The notes below the pieces were generated by a model, which searched no databases, was not told the origin of the DNA, and was given only the letters and a program-made list of their open reading frames with translations. The translations under genes and the position numbers were made by a program. A DNA stretch of 64,000 nucleotides from Apostichopus japonicus (lineage: Eukaryota > Echinodermata > Holothuroidea > Aspidochirotida > Stichopodidae), in contig NC_092571.1 in assembly GCF_037975245.1 (NCBI RefSeq), positions 1,041,501-1,105,500 of the forward strand, read 5' to 3'. Below are positions 25,493 to 36,830 of this stretch, in pieces; the first letter of the stretch is position 1; every line of letters starts with the position of its first letter.

Positions 25493-26627
25493 CTCAAGTA
25501 CACGGTAAGCTGATTTTGATGTCTCATACGGACCACAGATGTGGAAGTGACGTTAAGATGGATGGTTCACATAGTTTTCTTATCCTGCTGCCAGCTTATA
25601 ATCTAATTTGTTTACTCTCTGTATCGTACACAACTATTAAACCACAGTGATTAGATATTGAGTTAAATGAACTTGTAATCTAGGGTACAGACACAAGTAA
25701 GTAACTCAGGAAGTGAAATCGTTTAAAGGGTTAGTCCATTGGTTGAGTGTTGGTTGCTCAATAAAGATGGTGCAAAATTTCTGCATCTTTAGTTCAAACC
25801 GGCATCCTTATGGCATTTTGTATGGGGTAGATATGAATTTGTCCAAGTTGGTGGTATATTTCGTGAATGTGTCTCATAAAAACGGAATGAATGATGTCAT
25901 CACTCTAATTCAGCGGAAAATGGTTTCATTTTTGTTTCCCTGAATAATATTTCACATATTCAAAGAGGATGATAACATTTCTCCAAAAATTTCAGGATCG
26001 AGTGATTAAGCAGTCAAACTAGGTTTAATACATTCAAGCAACCATATCTTGAGTTAGGGACAAGATATTGAGATGGGGGATTTCAACTAGCAATGTAGAA
26101 TATTTTTCATTTTTTTCCATACAAGTGTGTGACATTCATTGCCACTGGAATATCTCTCTAAGGTCCCTTATGAGAGAGTCATCTCTTTCATCTGTCTCGT
26201 CTGCTTTGATAAGTAACCATCCTCTCCATTCTCTCCATCCTCTTGTCTTCATGGATGAGAAATACAGTGCTACACTTGGAGAAATTTGCTGACATCTCGG
26301 TTCGGGAGGATCAATTAATCAATAGAAGATGCATATCGTCTATCGGATTTGTTATCTGTTTAATGGAATCAAAAAGTACGTTTTAACCCAAAGTACAAGA
26401 AAAGTTCAGTTTTTTGTCTACACTCACCTGAGGATGCTTTGAGCTGGTTAGTTTGTGGAAAAAGTTTATGATTAATGAAGCAGATATTGGATAATATTAT
26501 AAAACTGTGAAGGATTCAGCTTTGGGAATATATTGAGGAGAAAGGGAATAATGATCCAAGTACCAGTCAATTGGCTCAAAAGTAAAAAGAAAAAAGAGAG
26601 AAAAAGAGGAAAGAATATTTGGTTGCT
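25493..26627. other. Intronic sequence
   Basis: No exon or RNA gene. 'tagttcaaacc' near 25791 resembles a B box, but the spacing to any A-box-like sequence is poor. Short open frames at 25713-25943 and 26068-26292 lack recognisable similarity. Confidence 0.4.
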
Positions 26628-27152
26628 GTGGGCTGACTGTTGAGTGTCTTAGTGGGCTGACTGTTGAGTGTCGTAGTGGGCTGACTGTTGAGTGTCTTAG
26701 TGGGCTGACTGTTGAGTGTCCCAGTGGGCTGACTGTTGAGTATCCCAGTGGGCTGACTGTTGAGTGTCTTAGTGGGCTGACTGTTGAGTATCCCAGTGGG
26801 CTGACTGTTGAGTGTCCTAGTGGGCTGACTGTTGAGTATCCTAGTGGGCTGACTGTTGAGTGTCGTAGTGGGCTGACTGTTGAGTATCCTAGTGGGCTGA
26901 CTGTTGAGTGTCTTAGTGGGCTGACTGTTGAGTGTCTTAGTGGGCTGACTGTTGAGTATCCTAGTGGGCTGACTGTTGAGTGTCGTAGTGGGCTGACTGT
27001 TGAGTATCCCAGTAGGCTGACTGTTGAGTGTCTTAGTGGGCTGACTGTTGAGTATCCTAGTGGGCTGACTGTTGAGTGTCCTAGTGGGCTGACTGTTGAG
27101 TGTCCTAGTGGGCTGACTGTTGAGTGTCTTAGTGGGCTGACTGTTGAGTGTG
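26628..27152. repeat. Minisatellite, 24-bp unit, 22 copies
   Basis: Unit 'gtgggctgactgttgagt' plus six variable bases (gtctta, atccta, gtcgta, atccca and similar). Starts fall every 24 bp from 26628 to 27132. Because 24 is a multiple of three, the minus strand stays open for 215 codons as an octapeptide repeat T-L-N-S-Q-P-T-x. With no splice or promoter evidence, I treat this open frame as a by-product rather than a gene. Confidence 0.95.
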
Positions 27153-27244
27153 GAAGTGTTTAGTGGTTTGTGTGGTTCTTTGCCACAGTTTGTGTTTTGG
27201 TGAATCCTTTCTGTCAGGAACATACTTTGGATCTGATGTTGTCA

Positions 27245-27885
27245 CAAACAGGTGCAACAAAGTTGAGATAGTTTGTATCTTTCAATATATTCTACAGTTT
27301 GCCCAGACATTTGTACCTGCACTAGCCTGCATTATGCAATCCAGTACAGAGTCGATGCAATACACATTAGTTTGAATGAAAACAGGCATAACAAAGTTGA
27401 GATATTTTGTAATTTTTCAATAGTCTACAGTTTGCCCAGACATTTGTACCTGCACTAGCCTGCATTATGCAATCCAGTACAGAGTTGATGCAATACAATT
27501 TAGTTTGTATGAAAGCAGGCACAACAAAGTTAGATAGTTTGTATCTTTTCAATAGTCTACAGTTTGCCCAGACATTTGTACCTGCACTAGCCTGCGTTAT
27601 GTCATCCAGTACAGAGTCGATGCAATACACATTAGTTTGTATGTAAGCAGGCATAACAAAGTTGAGATATTATGTAATTTTTCAATAGTCTACAGTTTGC
27701 CCAGACATTTGTACCTGCACAAGCCTGCATTGTGCAATCCAGTACAGAGTTGATGCACTACAATTTAGTTTGTATGAAAGCAGGCACAACAAAGTTGTGA
27801 TAGTTTGTATCTTTTCAATAGTCTACAGTTTGCCCAGACATTTGTACCTGCACTAGCCTGTATTATTCAATTCAGTATAGAGCTG
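27245..27885. repeat. Tandem repeat, 133-bp unit in alternating dimers
   Basis: Five copies whose 'aacaaagtt' landmark falls at about 27255, 27391, 27523, 27655 and 27788. Each includes 'gtttgcccagacatttgtac' and 'ctgcactagcctgc'. Copies 1, 3 and 5 have 'gtttgtatcttt'; copies 2 and 4 have 'tgtaatttttc' in place of it, giving a 266-bp higher-order unit. Related but decayed sequence ('agtacaaagcaagtca') continues to about 28140. Confidence 0.9.
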
Positions 27886-28140
27886 ATGCAATACTGTACA
27901 AACTAATGTGATACATTCTAGTACAAAGCAAGTCAATTATGCAATACAAATCATCTGATGCCTTGAAATTCTATGCAAAGCAAGTTAGTGCAAGGTAACA
28001 TTATGTAATCCAGTATAAAGTCAATGCAATATAAACTAACATTGTACAGTCCAGTACAAAGCAAGTCAGTTATGCAGAAAACTGTTTAATATGAGATTCT
28101 GTGTAAAGGAAGTTAGTGCAAGGTACCATTATGCAATCTG

Positions 28141-28700
28141 CTAGATTCCTCTGCTTTAGGAAGGAAGTATATAACACAATTGTTTGTAACATCAATTATT
28201 CTCCAACCGTTGGGATCAAAATATCTCAAATTGAAAAAGTTGAACCAAAACAGGAAATCAATATCTGAGCGGAAATTCTAGACAATATCTTTCATTTTCC
28301 TTCCCTGTGGATTCACTGTCTGCTCAAAATCATCTGTGAAATATGAGTTACATGAATTCGACATTAATATCAATTTTGCCTGATTAAAGGTTTTGTTGGG
28401 CAGAAACATGAATGTAATGGATGTAGCTGGGGGGGGGGAAGGGGTGTTATGACTGTTTATGATAGCTGTTTCATTGGAGAATGTTTAGTGAATGAGACCT
28501 GAGGACAAAGCTAGGTAAAAGATTGCTAAATGTTAATGGTGCATGAATGTTGCTAGATATATCATCTGAATGACAAATGGATGAACAAGAAGCCCTACTT
28601 TCATTGCTTTTAAAATACAACAATGGAAAATGTTCATTATAACATTTGATTTATGATCAGCTAAACCAGGTAGATGTGGCTGCATCTGTATTGATATGAA
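28141..28700. other. Intronic sequence
   Basis: Nothing recognised apart from a G10 run at 28429-28438. Confidence 0.4.
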
Positions 28701-28717
28701 GAAGTGCATAGGCGGAT

Positions 28718-28785
28718 GTTTGGGGAGGGGGTGGGGGAAAGGGGCAAGGGGAGGGGGAAGGGGGAAGGGGGCAAGGGGAGCAGGT
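28718..28785 (+). other. G-rich tract with quadruplex potential
   Basis: More than eight runs of three to five G separated by one to four bases (gggg-a-ggggg-t-ggggg-aaa-gggg-c-aa-gggg...). The sequence satisfies the usual G-quadruplex pattern many times over on the plus strand, which is also the sense strand of Camta. Function, if any, is unknown. Confidence 0.6.
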
Positions 28786-28870
28786 GTGGCAAGATCACCA
28801 TCAATTTTTTTTTCTGAGAGCTGACCTTGCTGAAGCTTCATGGGCTTCTGAAGGAGGTGTTGGAGGATGG

Positions 28871-29395
28871 GTGAGAATAGGAGAGAAGCAGGTCAACAGG
28901 GATAGAGGGCAGTACACAGACATGCAAATGAGTGAGAATAGGAGAGAAGCATTTATAAGGTCAACAGGGATATAGGGAAGTACACAAACATGCAAATGAG
29001 TGAGAATAGGAGAGAAGCATTTATAAGGTCAACATGGATAGAGGGCAGTTCACAAACATGCACATGGGTGAGAATAGGAGAGAAGCAGTAGGTCAATGGG
29101 GATACATGGCAGTACACAGACATGCAAATGAGTGATAATAGGAGAGAGGCATTTATAAGGTCAACAGGGATATAGGGAAGTACACAGACATGCACATGGG
29201 TGAGAATAGGAGAGTAACAGAAGGTCAGCAGGGATAGAGGGCAGTACACAGACATGCAAATGAGTGATAATAGGAGAGAGGCATTTATAAGGTCAACAGG
29301 GATATAGGGAAGTACACAAACATGCACATGGGTGAGAATAGGAGAGTAACAGAAGGTCAGCAGGGATAGAGGGCAGTACACAGACATGCAAATGC
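28871..29395. repeat. Minisatellite, 61-68-bp units
   Basis: Eight units beginning 'gtgagaataggagagaag' or 'gtgataataggagagagg' at about 28871, 28932, 29000, 29068, 29132, 29200, 29264 and 29332. From 29068 on, units of 64 and 68 bp alternate and differ consistently ('agaaggtcagca' versus 'catttataaggtcaaca'), so the distal half is a 132-bp dimer array. Antisense open frames across it are repeat by-products. Confidence 0.9.
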
Positions 29396-32300
29396 TGCAT
29401 TATGTAATGATTATCTTCTAAGATATTTCTGATCTGTGTGGAATACATATGTACAGTATGTCCAAGTGCATGTTTATATACTCTCAGGTACTAGCAATTA
29501 AGAACTCAAACGTTAAAAACAAAGAGACTAAATATCCAAACCAAGATAGAGCAAATTTAAGATACTCAAGCGATAAATGTTTGTAATTACATGGCTGTCC
29601 GATCTTGTAGTTGTGTATGAGCAGCCTTGAAAGTACCTAACTTCTATATTCACCGTTGCCCATGCATGAACGTGTGCCAACCTGGGAAGACTTGTGAAGC
29701 GTGCATGACATCCGTAATATGCGACATTAAACAGGTTAATGATGCTTATCAGTGGTTCAGTGGCCAACTTTTATAAGCTCGGCAGGGTTTTCTTCACAAA
29801 ATATACTTAAAATCTCCTTGGGGCAGTTTTACCAAACGATACGGTACTTAAGTTATTATTGTCAAAATAGAAGTATATTAACATAATAAATATTAGTTTA
29901 AACCCTTACAAAAAACCCAATTAAATCTAACTCTATATATTAGTTGGTGGAAACTTCATGCAGTAGAAGAACGGTTTAATATACATGGTAAATCTTATAC
30001 TGCCTGGCAGCTATTTTGTTTGCCTGCACATCTTACACCCAGCTGCCAGCACGGTGCAGCAAATGTTGGCAAGCTTCACGAAAGTATCAATATTTGTGAT
30101 GGTGATATATATGGCTTGTAGAAAGAAACATGGAAGGATACTTAATGTCCCAATGAGACTTTTGGTCATGTAATACGTATTCGTGAACATGTTACAGTTG
30201 CATGGAGTTTTCATTAAGAGTAACATTATTGGATATCTATAATGAGAGTTAAACCACAGAATGAAAAAATATCGATGTACCATTACAACCTCGGATCTGG
30301 CAAGTACCCCTGTTCTATAGGACAAAATATTGGACAGAAGCATTTTCTACCAGCTGATACACCAGCATTAACGCTCTTACAGTCTGCAAAATGTACAAAC
30401 ACATCCTTTAAACGATTTGGACAAATGCTTGCGTAAGAATGTGTGGAAGTAATTATCTGTGTTTGTTATATAACTTGAGAGAGTTCCTAAATGACACATT
30501 CTTTCAGATATGTGGTCAAAGCTGAGAAACCTGCTTGATACTGTGCAAGTTTAAGATGAGTTTATTAAATTTCTGTCTTTGCCAGCAGCTGACAAACAGC
30601 TATTGGGAGATTGGGTTAAAACTAAAGAACCAATTCATCTTTTCAGAGTGAATATCATATTTACCAAGAAGTGTCATTGCTCATGTATGCCATTGCAATT
30701 ACCTCTTATCTAGCGGATGTTTGATAAAGAAAGAAGCAATACTGCAGGGAGTGAGTGTGTAAAGGAGTTTTGACCCAGAAAGCAAGGACTGTCATCCCCA
30801 GAAGTAATGTTTCTAAGTTGGCAAGTTGATAAAGCCTGTCTTGTGGTTTTCAACTTAATTAATTAACTTCCGGTATAGATGTTGAAAGGCGCTTTATACC
30901 TGCAGTACATTGTTGGCTTTATCTTGCCACAAGACCAACTTTGCTATCAGGTCAAGAACCAGCAGATATAGTTATTAATGTATGTATTTTGCAACAGTTT
31001 TAATGTTTGCAGGATAATTCATGACAGACCCTAAGGTCCCGGCTGAAAGAATGTTTGTAAGGTATAATATATATCATCCATGTTCTTACTGAGTGAGTTG
31101 CTACTGTATTTATCAGGCATAATTTAAAGATATCATTTAAGTTTTTTTCAGATCCTCCCACCTCCCACCCCTCTTCTTCCTTCAGTCCATAGCTATAAGC
31201 TGTAGATACATGATTAGCAAAATTGAGTAATTCATTAAAATGATGAAATTGAAACTATCCTGAAATGGATTCGGGTACTTTTTGCCAATTTTAGTCGGAC
31301 TTCTACCAAAACAACACATTTTAAATGTAAACACAGTTGTGTTATTGATGTGTTTTTGTGTAGTCCTTATTTTCAGTGCAAGAGGGCTGGTCACCTGCAC
31401 CTCCCCCCCCCCCCCCTCCAACACCCACTACCTTTAGGTATTATCTTTTGCTTCCAAATCATATGCAATTTCAATCCTTGAAACTGCAGTTGACATTCGC
31501 AAGACAATCTGAACAATTTCTTAGCATATTAGCTTGATATCTCTCATGGAAGTTAGAAACGGATGATGCATGGTTACTATACTTTATAGCTACACATTAA
31601 TGTGGATCAGTTGTATAATGTATCAACAGATATCTACTACAGTAAATGTGACACTGAACCAGTTGGTCCACCTGCCAATTTCATAATTTGCTTTACATAT
31701 GAGGAAATATTGATATCATTACATTTATTCCTCCTCCCTCCAACCCCCCCCCCCCCAAAAGACGATCCTGATGACACGTTTTATCAAAACACCACGATCT
31801 TGATTTCCCGTTTCCGGGGTGAGATTATCTTTGCGTTCTCCAATGTGAACAAGACCTATGATTATACAAACTAAATTTGCTATATATGTATTATTACTGA
31901 TTGTCCTATTCAAATGTGACCTCACATGATTGATGTTACAGTTACTTCCAAAGCCCTTTTGTACAAATTCTGTGTACAATCATCAATATAACAATATGTG
32001 TTTAGTCATTTCCTTCAACCAGGTTCTTTACAGAGCTCTGTATTGTAATGTATAATTTTGTGACGTACATCTGAAGATATAACCACAACAGCTATAACCG
32101 CATTGAAATATATAGTTCAGTTGGCTAAGCTGTATTTTAAGTTGATTTTCAAGTTACACAAGACTTTATCTGCATTTAAATCAGTTTTTAGCTTGCATAA
32201 TGCCAAAGTAACAAAATTGCCTCCTAGAGAGAGAGAGAGAGAGAGATTTGTTGGAACTAAGTGGAATTTGTAAATATCTTTGAGGGTAAAAGCTACAAGT

Positions 32301-35300
32301 GGCTTAGTTTGATAAATTGCTATCATATTTTGGTCAATGATTGGTACATTTGGTAAAATTGGCACTTGTAAGCATACTTGTAATTCATTAAATGCACAGA
32401 TCTCCTACATGAACTATATTTGCAATGTGTCTAGGTCTCTACACCATTATTTGTTATACATTATGCATTAGTCTCACAAACAGCTCTGATGTTAAGTTAG
32501 CTCAATACTTCTCGTCATATCAGTGTTAATTGGCTCAAAGAGTGTCATAACAGAAATGTTCTAGCTGGCCATACCTATCATTTGCATATAAAATTCTGGG
32601 CAATAGGTCTAATTATTAATTGTTACTTTATTTTGGCTAATTACCAGTTGATTGTATGATTAGGCACAAAGATAAACAAATTAATCAATAAAATGCTCTG
32701 CAGTAGTTAATTAGTCCAAAACAAGTCATTCATCTGTTGGAAATGGACACCATTGTTTCATTTGACCACTGAAAGAACAAACTTCTTGACAAAAGGCAAT
32801 GCAACTCCCATATTACAACTTAATCTGTCTATGGGAAACTTGAAGTCCGTTCTGGCATAAATTATTGACCTATGACCAAAAAGGATGAACGTGATAGAGA
32901 GGCAAAGGATATTACTCTTCTCCTTATTCTAAAACTTTAAATTTACAAAGCTGTGGTTAAGTCTATTTTTGCTTTTGTCTATTTGATAGGGGAAGGGGAG
33001 AGAGGGGTTGGGGGTGGGAGGAAAGAGAGGGGGTGGAAAACTGTTGGTACTTAGGGCCTAAGAATGTCACATTATCATTGAACCAGGCATCTGATACTTT
33101 TGACATCTGGAGCAGTAATACTTCTTATCACCTCCAAATGACAACCATGTTTGATGCCAAGATAATTTTGATAGCTTGTTGCAGAATTATTAAAGGAAAT
33201 GATATTATATACCGTCTAATAATACAGTTCCTGATATAATGTGTTAGTAGACTGTTTGACAGTCTGTCTTACACAGGCAGTCCATCTGAGTTGAATTTGA
33301 CAGGTCTGTATTAAGAATGTTTGAGTTTCTAATCAGATCCTATTACGATCAGGGATTTTATCTGCTACTCTGTGTGTCACCTACAGTAATCTCTCCTCCT
33401 GTTGAACAATCCGTTTGTAACAGAATTTTATAGAGACAGTTTATTGATGGAGCATCGTAACATTATCTCCACCTTTCATTTCACGTTTAAGAAGCAGTAT
33501 ACTTAATTAAACGTGAAATGGATTTCAAAGTAACATGAAGAGAAAAAAATAAAACAAAAGGTTCCTGTAGTGTGATATGTCTTTAATAGTTGCCAAGGAA
33601 TATAAAGTGGAGGATTCGTAAAGAAGATCAGATCTGTTCCATGTTTCTTTCTTGTCACATTTCTTTTTATGAACAAACATTTGCCATCGTTGTTATGCAC
33701 ATGTGAGTTTCGAGACAGATTATCAGATATATGGGCATGACGTATGTGTCATTTCTTGGGTTTAATGTTCTCTTGAAAATGTGACACTCAAGTCCTGTCT
33801 GTTAATGGCTCCTTAAATTGTTAATGTGTTAAAATTGGGGGGAAAAATTGGGGGTATCAGTTGTCATGTTGTATAATTTGTATGTTTAATGTTTATATCT
33901 GGCTGTAAAAGTAGTCATTTATGGCTTGAAATAAGGACAGCTCTGCAAACCCAGCTGTAGTCAGAATTTTTTTTAGTCATGAGCAAGAGAAAATTATGTA
34001 TTATTTTACCACCAAAATATAGAATATGACAGTTTTTGTTTCTTCCAAATTTACTTCTTTGGTATTCAAGTTTTAAGGAAAAGTGACTTACTGCGTGTCT
34101 GCCGGGGTTAGGCAATAGCTTTATCTTTGAAATGAGTGGTAAGATTTCAGCTGTTCGCTACGTCTGCCTCTAATGGAAACAGAGAAAGGAGCTGAAATGG
34201 GTCGTAGTTCATTCATACAGGGAGCCCTAGAGTGTTATGGAAGTAAATGAGTTCGACAGCGTTATGGGGTCAGATGAGAAGTGTGTTGCTCGTTACCGGT
34301 TGTAAAATGTCTTCGGGATCACCAAGGCAGTTGGGATTATCCATGTGAACTAACCTCGTTAATTGCATACATACATAAGTAGGTCATTGCTCTTCCAAAT
34401 TTAAAACTGTACTTAGGTAAATTATACACTTCAATGGCTTTGCAGTACATACTGTAGAGTGCTAAAAAGTTACCAGTTATATTGTAGTGGTAACTGATTG
34501 CATGTATGCCGTTATCAAATGCAGGTAGAGTATAAAGTTTGTAGCTCCTTGATAATCCAGTCCAGGCATTTATCCTGGGGTTTGGTTTGTCATAGAGATG
34601 TAATCAAAATAGATAAAAGAGTAACCATGCCTGAAATCTGCAGTAGGCTTCATACATAAACCATAGCACATCACACAGAGCATAGGAGTGTATATTATGG
34701 ACAGCTGAGGTAGCCAGCATTAATGACACAATGAGTCTGCAGTGTTGGTATATGTGAAACAAGTGTTATAATGTGTACTATCAAGTCCACATCTATACTG
34801 CTGCCTATGTATATAGTCTGTAGGCATGCATTACTATAATAGTATACATCTGTTCACTACACTTTTTGGCAAATCATGCAATCACAGGATCAACGATTAT
34901 TCCTTTAAAACAAGTATTAATATGAGTCACAGCGTGAAAGGAAAAAATGATCCAATGGAGTTAGTAATACAGTCTTTTGAAGCGATGAAAAGTTTAGATC
35001 TTTATGTTTTACCAACTGGGATATTATTTTTCTATTTGCTTATTTCTTGTTTTGGTTCTTTTTACTTGGGGGATTGGAGGAAAGGGGGGGGGGCTGTTAA
35101 ACACCCAGTCTGTCTGCATTGGTAGTTCTTGTCTACATAAGATATTTAGTAATCGCAGCCAGCGAACCTCTTCAAAGCCATCTGGGGAGGATTTAGAATG
35201 TCTAATGATTTCCATTTTCTTTTATTTTATGGAGATGTTTTTTTTACTCTGGCTCACATCTCAAGAACCTCCTTGTAGGTCTACATACATAGTTATAATT

Positions 35301-35700
35301 AAAGGAGCTGATTCTGCTTCAAGCAAACCTATAAGATTGAAATTAATGCTTCGTGAATACTTTCATTGTTTATTACTTTGTTTTAATATTTTCTCTGCCA
35401 GAAGCCTTTATATGTTGGCAATGGATCACTCTGCCTTTGTGCTTTTTTTTCTGGTTGATGACATTAAAAGTAAAACATTTTGCTAAGTTTCTCAGCCTTG
35501 ATCCTCCTTGTATAGCTCTGCTGGGCCACTGTGTGAACTTTACATCCAGAGCAAGTAACAATGATTGGACCAGGGAGATAGAGGGATTGAGAAAAGGTGA
35601 TAGATTGTTAAATTCTCACACCCACCACCCACTCAAGCCATTGCTATCAATGTCAGGCAGAAAGTAGTTAGTTAAACTGTGACATGGAAGGTCAAAGGGA
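29396..35700. other. Intronic sequence with simple-sequence tracts
   Basis: No coding exon identified. Contents include a C14 run (31403-31416), a C13 run (31744-31756), a GA microsatellite (32226-32247), a G-rich tract (about 32989-33038), a 14-bp perfect inverted repeat (33477-33490 with 33507-33520) and a G10 run (35084-35093). The open frame at 35004-35486 is long for the region, but is rich in Phe, Leu and Cys without a recognisable domain, as expected for chance translation of T-rich DNA. Confidence 0.5.
33477..33520. repeat. 14-bp perfect inverted repeat
   Basis: Arms 'catttcacgtttaa' (33477-33490) and its exact reverse complement (33507-33520) around a 16-base loop. In RNA this would make a stable short hairpin. 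No T-run follows, and it is too short for a microRNA precursor. Confidence 0.75.
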
Positions 35701-35710
35701 GAAAGTTATC

Positions 35711-35738
35711 AGGTCAGAGGTCAAAGGTATGAAGGTCA
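35711..35738. promoter_or_regulatory. Cluster of AGGTCA half-sites including a perfect DR1
   Basis: AGGTCA-g-AGGTCA at 35711-35723, followed by another AGGTCA at 35733-35738. Similar 'ggtcaaaggga' motifs lie just before (about 35692) and after (about 35765). A direct repeat with one-base spacing is the classic site of RXR-, HNF4- and COUP-TF-type nuclear receptors. The surroundings look like a decayed simple repeat, so the cluster may be accidental. It lies about 1 kb upstream of the next CG-1 exon. Confidence 0.3.
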
Positions 35739-36694
35739 ACATACTGGAAGGCAAATGGAAAAAGATCAAAGGGAGTTAAACATCAAAAGGTACCAATTGA
35801 CCAATTCAGATGAGAAAGTGTGTTTAAAAAGAAAGGGGTCAGGGGAACCTGTGGGAAGTGGGGGCTGGGGGGTAAAAGCAGTTGCCACACTTTTCCATAA
35901 ACCCACACCAATATAACAGTTTTGGCCACTTTCCTTGATTTATTTTGTAAACACAGTATGCGGTCGTGGCTAATTTGCATATAAAGTTCCTGTACTTATG
36001 AGCTTAACTTACCCAATACTAAACTTACTTGATTTCATTGAAATATTTTCATTAAACAGTTTCGTAAATTTACATGTGTTTTGAATGTAAGAACAGTAAG
36101 AAAGGTACATCATGTATGCTGCTGTTATCAATAAAAAAAACTTCAATTAAATCTGAAAGAAAAAAAAATTGAATAAAACAATTTGTTGAGTAAGGGCAAC
36201 CAGTTCAGAATGTAACTCCATTTTTTACTGGCAAAATGTTAATTTGAATCTATTGCACATAAATACTGAGCTGACAAAAAGTTGCTGATATTGTAAAAGT
36301 ATCATATATGGTATCACTTTACAGAAAGGTTACTCTGTCCAAATTTAATATTGAATTTGGCTTTAATAATAACATTTCTCTCTCGTATTTGGGGAAGCTT
36401 TGAAGCTGTATTAAGTAATCTTCTTTTTATTCTTTTCTTTTGGTTTCTTGTGGACAATATTTCTTGAATATTGGTTGAGAACGTTCATAATTTCCTGCGA
36501 TGCCCAAAGTTGTAAAAGGAGCCTCTTCTTCCCGGAGGGCATCCTATAGAATGAATTAATTAAAAGCTGTCAGGGAGTTTAAAGAAAACTCAAGTCAGGC
36601 CAGCGGTCTGAATTTTAATAACCAACTGTTTTTCTGAGATGTTTTTGCTTTATTTATCAGTCATGTCTCTGTTTTTCTCTTTTTGTGTCTTCAG
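35739..36694. other. End of 17.7-kb Camta intron
   Basis: AT-rich with poly-A runs near 36132 and 36163. The last 40 bases are pyrimidine-rich (ctctgtttttctctttttgtgtcttcag), forming a strong acceptor for the exon at 36695. No other feature. Confidence 0.6.
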
Positions 36695-36830
36695 ACCCCA
36701 GACAGGTTCCATCTTCCTCTACAATCGGAAGAGGGTGAAGTTCCGACACGACGGCTTCGTTTGGAAGAAGAGGAAGGAGAGGAACAGTACCAGGGAGGAT
36801 CACATGAAGTTGAAGGTCAAAGGTGAAGAG
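36695..36830 (+). CDS. Camta: Camta exon, core of CG-1 DNA-binding domain
   Basis: 136-nt exon completing an Arg codon split across the intron and then reading P-Q-T-G-S-I-F-L-Y-N-R-K-R-V-K-F-R, D-G-F-V-W-K-K-R-K and T-R-E-D-H-M-K-L-K-V. These are the most conserved residues of the CG-1 domain. The two basic clusters (NRKRVKFR and WKKRK) match the position of the nuclear localisation signal described inside CG-1. The acceptor is TGTCTTCAG and the donor GAG|GTATGA, ending in phase 0 after G-E-E. The reading frame runs on into the intron for only two codons before a stop. It joins in frame to C-L-Y-G at 46439. Confidence 0.95.

Noticed and set aside
25725-25805. tRNA-like promoter boxes
   Set aside because: Only the B box is convincing ('tagttcaaacc'); the putative A box is poor and the spacing is too long for an ordinary tRNA.
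35004-35486. 160-codon open frame in the intron
   Set aside because: Composition is that of translated T-rich DNA (Phe, Leu, Cys), with no domain and no suitable splice sites; overlapping frames of similar length exist on both strands.
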